The translations under genes were made by a program, and so were the position numbers. The notes beneath the pieces are model-generated. The model had not been told where the DNA came from, did not search any database, and saw only the letters and a list, made by a program, of their open reading frames with translations. Source: Seminavis robusta (lineage: Eukaryota > Bacillariophyta > Bacillariophyceae > Naviculales > Naviculaceae). From it: 64,000 bases of DNA. Shown here in pieces: positions 41,975-51,674 of this stretch. The stretch lies in NCBI GenBank assembly GCA_903772945.1, contig CAICTM010000475.1, forward strand, positions 1-64,000. The letters are read 5' to 3'. Each line of letters opens with the position of its first letter. Position 1 is the stretch's first letter.

Positions 41975-42370
41975 CCAGGACCGTTCGACGGTTTTCACAC
42001 AGGATTTCAAAAAACTTAAAACAGGATTTTAAAAACTTAAAATTGCCACAACTGATGACCGTTTAAAACAATCCCTTAAACAATCCCTTAAGTTATCAAC
42101 TATTCCTTAAACAATCCCTTAAAGAAACAATCCCTTAAAAAACAATCGCTTAAATCTTGGACTATCCCTTAAACAATCCCTTAACGCCGAATGGAAACAC
42201 CATACAACTATCCCCTATTTCTTCAACTATCCCCTAAACAATCCCTTAAATAAACAATCCCTTAAATTTTTGACTATCCCTTTAAAAAAATCCCTTAATT
42301 GTGGTGATCAAGTTTTTAGTCAATCGTGGAAGCTTTTAAATCCTGAGTGACAACCGTCGGACGGTCCAGG
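41975..42370. mobile_element. E4: TIR-bounded element filled with ACAATCCCTTAA motifs
   Basis: The TIRs are 32 bp, at 41975-42006 and 42339-42370 (28 of 32 identical when inverted; outer part CCAGGACCGTTCGACGG against CCTGGACCGTCCGACGG). The interior has about fifteen copies of ACAATCCCTTAA or ACTATCCCTTAA on one strand, so this array is directional rather than palindromic. Length is 396 bp. No coding capacity. Confidence 0.8.
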
Positions 42371-42439
42371 GCTCTGCTTCAAAAGAACCAGAACTCTAGC
42401 CTGAAGGCTTGTCTCTGTCAATCCCAGGAGCGTCCCTCA
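42371..42439. other. spacer between E4 and the GGGGC array
   Basis: Short spacer without recognisable content. GGAGCGT at 42429 and ACGCTCC at 42451 bracket the start of the next array. Confidence 0.3.
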
Positions 42440-42785
42440 GTCGTGCAAAACGCTCCTAAATAAGGGCAGGTTTGGAATCCGCCCCTAATATTAGGGGCGG
42501 ATTCCAAACTAGGGGCGGATTCCAAACCTGCCCCTGAATGGTGAAAACGCCCCTATTTTAGGGGCAGTTTCTAGAAACTGCCCCTAATATTTAGGGGCGG
42601 GTTTCAAAACCAGCCTAAAAAGTAAACGGGACTGTACTCAAAATACATAGAAAACGCCCCTATTTTAGGGGCGGGTTTGAAATATGCCCCTAAATGACAA
42701 ATCGCCCCTATTTTAGGGGCGGATTTAGGGGCGGATTCTCCAAAATGCCCCTATTTTTAGGCGCAGGTTTCAAACCTGCCCCTAA
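42440..42785. repeat. motif array: CGCCCCTAATATTAGGGGCG palindromes
   Basis: About fifteen copies of GCCCCTA and TAGGGGC, many arranged as palindromes. A perfect 20-bp palindrome lies at 42480-42499, and CGCCCCTATTTTAGGGGC recurs at several places. The word CAGGTTTGGAATCC or CAGGTTTCAAACCTG repeats around them. The spacing suggests many potential stem-loops on both strands. No separate TIR could be identified. Confidence 0.7.
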
Positions 42786-43908
42786 TGGCAATAGAGGACA
42801 AGAAGGTATCAACCAATATATCAACCAATATGGCACCTACACAACCAAGCTAACTATCTAGAGTTGTCTACGTTCTTTGCTTGTCACAGCCATGTGATGG
42901 TTGTAGTGGTTGCAGACATGTAGCAGGCATTATCTTATGTCAAACTAGATGCTTCATTTTCTTCCAAATATTCCAAAAGTTCTCAGATTCACCTTGATTT
43001 TGGGCTGTTTGATCCTTCTGCTATCAACCCAATCATAGCTATTGATCTAATGGGTGCATTAGAGAGGAAGATATAATTGAAAGTGAGTAGGATCAACGAG
43101 TTAATAGAAAAAAGTGGCAGCCTAAGACCACAAATCCAAAACGACGGAGCAACAATTCCAGCATCTATTCTAGTTGTTCATCAGATAGAATCAATGGCTT
43201 TAGCCATTCCAGTCATGTTGGTTTGTCTAACTTAAGGAATGGACGCATCAGATGGGTCCAATGGGGCTACGAGTGAGCATATAGATTGGTCGACCTGTTG
43301 GTGACAGAAAAAATTGTCAGAAATGGCAGCCCCACTTTGCCAGTCGTTCGTTGCTTCAACAACCAACGAATGGAGAAGCCACTACCACCACTGCGACCGG
43401 CACGTCCAAATTATGTATCCCATATCTCGGGGTATTGATAGGGTGGCTCTATTGGTTAAGTTGATAGGGGTATTGACGGCAGCTTCATCGGCATCAGAGA
43501 AGAGCAGATCAAAAAATGAGGCCCCATTTTGTGAGAGAACACCACGGAACATCCGGGTTCCCCCAGAAGTTTGTACTTGTTGGTCCATTGTACCGGTCGT
43601 TCCATCCCTAGCTCCAGTAAAATTATTTGGTATTCTCACTTTTTGCTGCATTTGACAAACTGCTCTCTCTAACTGTATCAATTTTTATGTTTATATTTAT
43701 TCTCCAGACCGCTTAGCTGCATTGCCCGAGCTCTGCATGCTGCTGTCTTGAACATGTATCGATACAAAACCTCTTATTCAAGGACCTGGACCCATCGACG
43801 TCAGAAGCTGTTAAAAAAGAATGCTACAGTATTGTTGTTGTTCCTTTTTCATCTCGTTTTTCGTGCCTTTTAGCCCTCCCGCCCTCCCACTCTTTGACTC
43901 CTGAACGC
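42786..43908. other. intergenic, no supported gene
   Basis: A minus-strand open frame of 99 codons (43681-43382, contains FRGVLSQNGASFFDLLFSD) has protein-like composition but no known domain and no start context I trust. The right end is the 3' region of the START-domain gene. Confidence 0.4.
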
Positions 43909-46900
43909 TCACATCATGGAATCGTCGTCCTCCAGCGCTTCCTTCTTTTTCCGGTTGAACCTCAACCTCCTTCTGCTGCTGGAATTGGACCGTTTGCTAG
44001 CAGAGTCAAGAGGGGCGGAGGACGACTTCGTCCTGTCGCCATTCATGTTTGGAACGAAGCTGCCACTGTTGTCGCTGTTGGTTGAAGTGGCAGCCAATGA
44101 CGCTGCGGCATCAGGATCCAACTTGCGGTGCCGATAACTCTGGGCCAAAATGTTCACGAGACCCAGAACCACCCACAGAAAGACCACGGTGTATAACAAA
44201 AGTGGCCGCAACGTTGCCGTAGCATCTTCCCGCCAGGAAAACGCCTCCGAAGACGGGTCGTCGCAAGATGCAAAGGACAACATTCCGTTTGCAACTCCAG
44301 TCAGCAAACCGATCCACCAGTCGTAGGTACCTGTAATCACGCGTTCCAGCGACCGACCCAGAAAGTTGGAACGGACAAAGACCGCCATTTGCCAGTCAAA
44401 CACTGAGTGAGAAATACTCATCACAGTGGTGTAGCTGTGAACGAGAAAGCTCATCACAGTGGCGTAGCTGTGAACGAGAAAGCTCGCCACAGTGACGTGA
44501 CTGTCACCGAGAAAGCTCGCAAGTGCTGAGTAGCCCAGAATGAAAGAGCCAGGGAGCATCGAGCCCAATGTTTCGTTGATTTGCATTGCCAGATTGGTTG
44601 CTGGTTCTTTTACCGAATCTGCTACCCCGTCAATCAATTCTTCTTCGGCGTCGCTGCCGCTCATGTGGTGGTTGTATGTATTGGCAACGGCCGTAATGGC
44701 GGACTTAATTGTCGCAAGAACCACAGCCTTTGAAACGCTAGACACCACCAGCATTCCTGACACAGCCGCGGTGCCAAAACGCACTTGCCCGCGGTAGAAT
44801 GTCTTGACCTGCTCTCCAGATTTCATTCCCAATTCAAAGGCTTCGAATGCGTAAATTAACAGCATGTCGCAAATCGCAAAGTGTGCCACACCGCAAAGGC
44901 CCAAATAAGAGACAGCAAACAATTCTCGCAGCATCACCGAGACGAATCCGTGACTGCCAAATGACGGCAGAAGGAACTTGCTCGCATGCAGCATGGTTGA
45001 CAAGAACAAAATTGCCATAGAAACCAACAAGAAGCGCGGCCACCGTCCGTGTCCCTTCATGGACGCTGTCATGGGGGAGTATGGGACTGATCGGCCTGTG
45101 ACGACAGTGTCACCATCCGTTTCCTCAACAGGCGGCAACGTATCCATCGAATCCATTGACGACCAACGATTCTGCAGCTTTCGTTGCTTGCACTTTTTAA
45201 GTTCCAGTAGACGTTCCTGCTTGTCGACTGATATGGGTCTCGGGCGCAAACGAGCGAGAGCCTTTCGTTGGGAATCCTGCTTCGCCTTGTCTTTGCGTTC
45301 CTGCGTCCTGGCTTCGACGTCACGAAGATAGGACGAAATTGGATTCCTCGACCAAATGGATTGTGATGTGCCCGACAAGCTACTAATGTCCGAGTTGTCG
45401 GAGTCGTCATCCTCATCACCCGAGGAATTACTCCTCTTGGTCTGCTTGCTACGAGGGCGGTACGTTCCTGGTTCACTCCTGGTGGAATCAATTTTGACCT
45501 TTTCCTTGCTTGAATTTCCCGGATCAAATTCACTAAAGCTGTGCATCTTCGTCGTCCTTCGTGCATTGAGTTTATTCACCTCCATTTGCTGCGATTCCGT
45601 CAATTCAAACGCGGAAATCGGTGACATGACCCATCCTTTTTCGGCAGCGATGGCATTGAACTTTGGATACAACCAATCTCGATAAAACGCCGCTTCGTCG
45701 CGCATTCGTTGGGCGTGGACGTTCCTGACAGGATCCTTGGGAATTTTCTTGGCTGCGCCCTGCAGTTTGTTCAGCAGGAATCCACATAGTTTCTTCATGA
45801 CATATTCCAGCAATGACGTGGGGATGAATGCCAAGTTGGGATCCAAGTTGGCTATCAGGTATGTGTGACAATGATCCGGGCCCATAACTTTAATCTTTGC
45901 TTCGAAACGTTTCATGGTCATGCGTCCAGCCCCCATTCGTGTGGGCCAAGGAGGGATATCCAGTGTTTTTAGGACGGGATCTTCGACCATAAACTTGGCC
46001 CGGGAGTCTGGAACATCCACACCCGGAGGTCGGTCCTCGACACCACGACCGACCAACAAGACAGATTCATCCTCGGCCACGCAATCGCACCCCATAGCCC
46101 GAAAAACGCTGTCTCTGGCGACGCCGAAATTGGGTAGACCGACTTGGAACCAACCCACAGTATCTAGTTTGTCCAAATGCGCCAGTGTTTGACTGGAAGA
46201 AACAAAGGGAGCCCAAAACGAGTGCAAATCGACTTCTCGCAATACAGCCACCTGTTCAAATAAGGGAACACCCTTGAGCTCTCCGTCGAGTTTGATACTC
46301 AAACTTCCGTCGTCTTCACGGCGATAGCAGGTTGTAACACCGAATAGAGTTTGCGCCAACGTCCATCCTTCCGATTGGTCCATATTGTCCCGACACTCCA
46401 GTAACAGAGGCGCTCTTTTCTATTGTTGCAGTAATAGAAAATGATCCAGAATGATCATTAGAATTTAAATTCCAACACCAAACCTATGAACGCAAAACAA
46501 TACATACAAAAAATCACCACTTACCATGAGCAAAGCGAACTTTTCCTTGTGTTTTTGAAAGATTGCATTGGCCGCCTCAAATTCTTTCAAATCGAATTTC
46601 TCTTCCTCGTTGGCTCCCTTTTTCATCCAAGCACGGCCTTTTTTCTCGTTTGCTTTTTCCGTGGCAGCCGCATCGTATCCTCGTTTCTCGTGTATCAAAG
46701 CTTCCCAACGAGGCTTGACATTTCGATACAATTCGTAGGCCACCAAATGACGTTCATCTTCAATGAAATTCGAGACACGACGGAGATCCTTGGACACTGA
46801 TGTGGAAGGCTTCCCGCTATCGCCCACGGATGCCAAGGGTCGAATGACCAAACGGCGGCCGGTCGAGGATGTAGTATCGTTGCTGCTGCTGCGAGCCGTG

Positions 46901-47004
46901 GTTCGACTGGGCGCGTTGGATGCCACTTCGGTGGCGTCGCTGTTGCGAACCGAGGATTTGGCCCCACGACGACGATTTGGGGACTTGGATTTCGACTTGG
47001 GCAT
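43909..47004 (-). CDS. START-domain lipid-binding membrane protein, two exons
   Basis: The protein has 996 residues. Exon 1 is 47004-46525 and exon 2 is 46419-43909; the 105-nt intron (GTAAGT...ATAG) is phase 0. Residues 1-160 are basic and Ser-rich, then helical. Residues about 173-420 form a START-like lipid-binding domain (GWFQVGLPNFGVARDSVFRAMG...HTYLIANLDPNLAFIPTSLLEYVMKK), a pattern known from diatom and oomycete START proteins. A charged disordered linker with a GDEDDDSDNSD run follows. Several membrane segments come next (FLLVSMAILFLSTML, LGLCGVAHFAICDMLLIYAF, LLLYTVVFLWVVLGLVNIL), and the tail is polar and ends in Lys/Asp runs. Three 11-residue repeats (ASFLVHSYATV type, 33-nt units near 44414-44520) sit between membrane segments. 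It probably binds or moves a lipid at an internal membrane; the ligand is unknown. Confidence 0.75.
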
Positions 47005-47607
47005 TGTTCTGCTCTAACTACGGAATAGAATAGAATCGAATCCTTCTTTATGAAAACGTACAGGAGCTGTTGCCTGCAAATTGGACTTGTGAACCTGTTG
47101 CCATGCATGCACTGTGCAGTCTTGAAGAGAAAACGACTGTGGTACCACACTAGCTAGCACAGCACCCGAATCCCTCTGCAAAAGTGCTCGAAGATTGGGT
47201 TTGGGTTTTTCGTCTTCTTCAAAATCATCGCTCCAGCGCGACAATCAACGAAAAAAGATTTATGGCATCAAGATCTAGAGTAAAACAGTACAAGCCGGAT
47301 CCAGACCCACCTTTTCCCACACAGGACCGCCATTGGCTTGGAATTGCGAGCGAAAATTGCACTCGTGCAGGCATGCATGCCCAACGCTTCATCGGCATTG
47401 GTCAACCAGCGCATCCATCGACATTGGAAGACAGTATCTTTTGCAAGGCACCACACGGGTCCGCTTTGCTGTGGTCTTGCAGCACGTGGGGCCACTCGCT
47501 TTGACTCTCTAGTAGTCTTCCTTCGTCTTGTTGGTGTTCCTACCAAACTCCAACAATAAAATTTCTCCAGGTGTGGTGTTGTCATTGTTTAAACAACCCA
47601 ATCGACC
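47005..47607. promoter_or_regulatory. divergent intergenic region, START and LCB1 genes
   Basis: About 600 bp between divergent start codons. A plus-strand open frame (47184-47504) has no recognisable content and is not called. TAGAATAGAATCGAATCC next to the START gene may be its 5' leader. Shared regulation of two lipid genes is possible but not shown. Confidence 0.4.
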
Positions 47608-49705
47608 ATGTCTACTACTTTTAAATTTCTCCCCCGTGTCCATGCCATTGGCTTTCAGGTGGGTCAGGCCGTGCACGGATTTTTAACCACGCAGCAAGAT
47701 TTCAATGAACTGTGGACCGGCTTCCAGGAAACGCTGCCGTCGTGGTCTGCCATTTGCAATTTCCCCATGCTGTACAGCACTTGGTGGTGGGATTTGCTCA
47801 TGAAGGACCCCGTCCACGTATTGGTGGAAACTACACTCTTAATCTCGGTCATTTACATGTTCCTCAGTCGATCCAAGGATTGGTCCGAGTCCAAAAATGA
47901 TCAACTCACTCGAAAGGAAGAAGAAGATCTCATTAATGAGTGGAAGGAAAACAGTCGAGCTCCTCTGGTGGCACCAGGACTGCCGACGGGTGCCAAGGAT
48001 GTCCCGACCTTTTTGGTGCATCAGGTACAAGGCACCAAAATGCAAGTTTCCATGGACAATGATCCTACCAAAATCTACAATGTCATTAATTTTGGAACCT
48101 TTGATTTCTTGGGCATGTCCGCCGCATTCACTGCCCCCGAAAGCAGTATCAAGGATGCCAATGGCAACGAGTTGGCGATCATGCAGGAAAAGGCTGCCGA
48201 AGACGCATACAACAACAGCAACAACAATTTCGGTGGAGCTGAAGAGAAAAAGGAGGAGGAAGAAGCAAACACAACGGAACAGGCCGACAATGACAACAGC
48301 AACAAAACTTCTAAAAATGGCAAACGCAAAAAGAAAAAGAACAAAAAGAATACGGCCTCCAAAGCAAAGGATGATGATGATCGCTTGACCAGCAGCAACC
48401 CCGTGAAACAAGCATCTGTGGAAGCATTGCAACGGTATGGAGTGGGAGCCTGTGGTCCTCGAGGATTTTATGGAACCATTGATCCCCATCTCAAATTGGA
48501 AGAAGAAATCACCAAGTTCATGGGTGCCGAAGGTGCCATTTTGTATTCCGATGGTGCATCCACAGTCAGCAGTACAGTCGCCGCATTTTGCAAAGTAAGT
48601 GTTTCATCTGTCCAATTTTTTAATTGATCTACAAACTTATTGCTGACCGGCATCCACTTTGTGACCTTTTCTATTTTCCAAACAGCGCGGAGATTTGTTG
48701 GTGGTTGATGAAGGTGTGCGTGAACCTCTCATTGCAGGAGTCAAGCTGAGTCGAGCCTACGTCAAATGGTTCAAGCACAATGATATGGTATGTTTGTTTT
48801 TGCTGTTCGATTCTTGATAGTTTCTTCTCCGTGTGCCAACCAGGAAGCGTCACTCTTGTCTGTAGGAGGATTTGTCTCGGGTTGTAGAGAGTGTTGCGGA
48901 GAACGACAAGAAGCTTGGTCGAGGTCCCAATGCTCAGCGTCGTTTTATCATTTGTGAAGGCCTCTACAAAAATACAGGACAGATTGCTGCACTCGACAAA
49001 ATCGTTGCCCTGAAGCACAAGTACCACTACCGCTTGATTTTGGATGAATCATTCTCCTTTGGTACACTTGGGGCCACTGGCCGAGGAGCCCTTGAGCTGT
49101 TCAACAAAAAGTTGATGCATGATGCTGAAGTTGTCACCATTGCCCTTGAAAATGCCATCGGTAGCATTGGCGGAGTCACCATTGGCAATGAGGAGATTGT
49201 AGATCATCAGAGGCTCAGTGGTTCTGGCTATTGTTTCAGTGCCGCATCACCACCATTTACTGCCAGTGCAGCAGTTGTGGCATTGAACGAACTGAAGACT
49301 CGTCCTAAGGAGCTCTTGACAAAGCTGAACGACAACACACAGTACATTTACGACAAATTGCGAATTTTCTGTGAACAGAAAGAGGATTTGATTTTGATTG
49401 CCAGTGACATGCGATCTCCCATTGTTTTCCTTGTGCTGGCCGAATGTGCAGAGACAGAAGACATTGATGAGACTGTGTTCCTCTCAGAAGTGGTGCGAGA
49501 ATGTCTCCGCCGAGGTGCTGGAATGGTTTCCGCAGGGCACCACAACACTCGTGCTGGTGTACAGCTGTTGCGTGCTGAGCCACAGCCTTCCATCCGCCTG
49601 TGTGTGTCTGCAGCACACACCAAAAATGACATGGACTTTGCCATTGAGGTCTTGTCCGGCGCTGTAGACTCAGTGCTGCATCGCTACGTTGAAGGGGAAA
49701 TATGA
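47608..49705 (+). CDS. SPTLC1: serine palmitoyltransferase subunit 1 (LCB1 type), three exons
   Basis: The protein has 642 residues. Exons are 47608-48594, 48686-48787 and 48866-49705 (introns of 91 and 78 nt, both phase 0, GT/AG). It belongs to the alpha-oxoamine synthase family of fold-type I PLP enzymes. Serine palmitoyltransferase joins serine and palmitoyl-CoA, the first step of sphingolipid synthesis, at the ER. There is an N-terminal membrane helix (VHVLVETTLLISVIYMFLS). NFGTFDFLGM, GVGACGPRGFYGTIDPHLKLEEEI, RLILDESFSFGTLGATGRG and ENAIGSIGGVTIGNEE all fit LCB1. In that last motif, the position that carries the PLP lysine in LCB2 is not Lys, as in other LCB1 subunits, so it should act only as a heterodimer. 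An unusual Glu/Asn/Lys-rich insertion (about residues 195-270) interrupts the fold near the start. Confidence 0.9.
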
Positions 49706-50212
49706 TTCGGCTTGTGAGGTGAAACTATTTAAAATTTAAAAGAGTAACAGCAACCAATGAAGAAAATAGGTTCCTTCGGTCCAGCCGTCCAGCCCTTTCA
49801 CAAAGGGAGTGTGGCCTCCATACTAGCTAGCTAGTACTATAAACTGAAACAGATCTCATGACCTGGTCTTGCGCTGGATCAACCAATAGCCAACTGGCAC
49901 GCTGCTACCCCAGTCCATCCGTACCGGTACATGTAGTTGAATCTTGCTGGCTGGCTACTGGGTATTTTGGTATGGGCAGCCCATAGCGAGTAGAGCTCAA
50001 TTTGGTTTCTTCAGTCGTAGGACCTCGGTGCAACACAGATCTCAATCCATCATGTATGTTTTTTTCAAAACAAAAACATAGACCTCACCATTCGCAGTGG
50101 AGTTGCGGGAATACATATTTTCTGCATTGGTCAAGTCTTCAATTTTCCTGTACTGCATTTCAAAGAATGACTGAATGTGGAAGAATATAATGACATAACC
50201 TTGAATGCTAGA
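49706..50212. other. intergenic, 3' of LCB1
   Basis: Probably contains the 3' untranslated region of LCB1. Short words CTAGCTAGCTAG occur near 49824-49836. No gene supported. Confidence 0.5.
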
Positions 50213-50740
50213 GAAAGGGCCCGAAATCAGGATTTTAAGAATCCAATTAAATTGATCAATTCCAATCCAAAATATAAAATCGAAGCCTAAATACAAAACC
50301 GAAACCTAAATACTACGGATTCGAGAATAATTGTCCCTGTGTCACAGAAATTGGCTTCATGTAGACCCCTGTAGAAATCCTACTAGGATGAAATCAATTT
50401 CTGTGTCATGAAAATCGCGAGCTCGTGATTCAACTGAATCCTGCACAATTCCTTGTTCCTTCACGCCTTTTCTCCAGTTTACTTAGAGGTCATGCCCCGA
50501 TTTTTGTGTCACAGAAATCAAGAGGCCATATCACAGAAATCAGTCTTGCTGCACCGGGTCAATTGTTCTCGAATCCGTAGTATAAAACCGAAACCAAATT
50601 ACTATAGTAAACAACTAGTAAAATCAAACCGAAACCAAAATATCAAACCGAAACCTAAATATAAACTCGAAACCTAAATATAAAATCGAAACCCAAATAT
50701 AAAGCAGAATTACATGCAAATCGTGATTTCGGGCCCTTTC
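50213..50740. mobile_element. E5: TIR-bounded element with AAACCGAAACCTAAATA motif, hosting E6
   Basis: The TIRs are 23 bp (22 of 23 identical): GAAAGGGCCCGAAATCA... at 50213-50235, mirrored at 50718-50740. They are flanked by AGA on both sides (50210-50212 and 50741-50743), a possible 3-bp target duplication. The interior consists of about twelve copies of a word like AAACCGAAACCTAAATAT. It is interrupted by a second element, E6. Without E6 the length is about 258 bp. No coding capacity. Confidence 0.8.
50311..50582. mobile_element. E6: TIR-bounded element nested in E5, with TA target duplication
   Basis: The 23-bp TIRs at 50311-50333 and 50560-50582 (TACTACGGATTCGAGAA outermost, 22 of 23 identical) begin with TA. 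If TA is the duplicated target, the element is CTACGGATTCG...CGAATCCGTAG (50313-50580). Taking it out gives CCTAAATATAAAACCG, exactly the E5 array word (compare CCTAAATATAAAATCG near 50680). The interior holds its own motif, TGTGTCACAGAAATC, in about five copies in both orientations. TA duplication fits Tc1/mariner-like or related transposition. It is younger than E5. Confidence 0.85.
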
Positions 50741-51674
50741 AGACTACACATTAGTAAAAATACATAAAATTTAGTTGATGGAAGTATAACTCAATCTAGC
50801 AGTTTGGCCAAAAGGAACTGCTCGAAAAGCCGATTCCCCGCAATTTCATTTTCCAATTGAAAGGTAATCAGCTTGCTTGCTAGTAGCTTGTGTTTGGCCG
50901 TTAGCTGATGGCCGATTCTCATCTATTTATTTGTCACACCGGCAGGGCCTCATACGAAGGTTGTCACAAAGTGGTGTCAAGTAGTTTTCCTCAAATTTGG
51001 CGCTCTCCATTCAATTTCTGACAGTACTAGTACTCTCACAAACGATTGTGACAACTGGCAGTCGAGAGTGGTACCATACAGTCATACACGTACCAATATA
51101 TTTCCACGTGAAACAACAACATTTTCATGGATCCCACAGACACAAGAAACAAATAATATCAACAAACATCCATTAACCTATCTTTCCGCCATTACCTGGA
51201 ACATGGATAGTGGCAGGAACAGGCATTTTCTTCTTCCGGAATCGCCATCGCCTGTAACAACAGAACATCTCGGTGATAGTGGAAGTGAACGAAGCAGTGA
51301 CGACCAAGAAGAAGGCATTTCTCTAGCTTTGAACAATCGTCCTCGAGGTAAGTTGGTTACATACCGGTAGCTGTTGTTAGGAGGCACTGTTGGATGCTGG
51401 AATGAAGAGACCGCAAATGTTGGCTTTTTGTTCCTTTGGTGGTTGTGGTGTTTGGCGCCTTTTTGGTCACGAACATGCGGGACTCGGGATGGCCACGTCA
51501 AGAAAACAAGTTATTTATTTATTTTTATCGAAATGTGTTCGTCATCTCATTTCCCCTCGGAGTCTTTGTGCAGCTGGCCGTTTGTTACCGTACCGGAGTT
51601 ACGAACGTCTGTGTATCTCATCTTCAACCTTTTCTCCTCTCCATCAACAAAACGCATCCATAAAAGGGTCCATC
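50741..51674 (+). promoter_or_regulatory. 5' region of the gene at 51675, with a possible upstream exon
   Basis: An open stretch from an ATG at 51203 (MDSGRNRHFLLPESPSPV) ends at a consensus donor (CGAG/GTAAGTT, 51347/51348). An acceptor (TTTGTGCAG, ending 51573) would join it in frame (phase 1) to the coding frame that leads to 51675, with a 226-nt intron. This gives an alternative N-terminus. Otherwise the region is 5' untranslated sequence. Confidence 0.35.
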
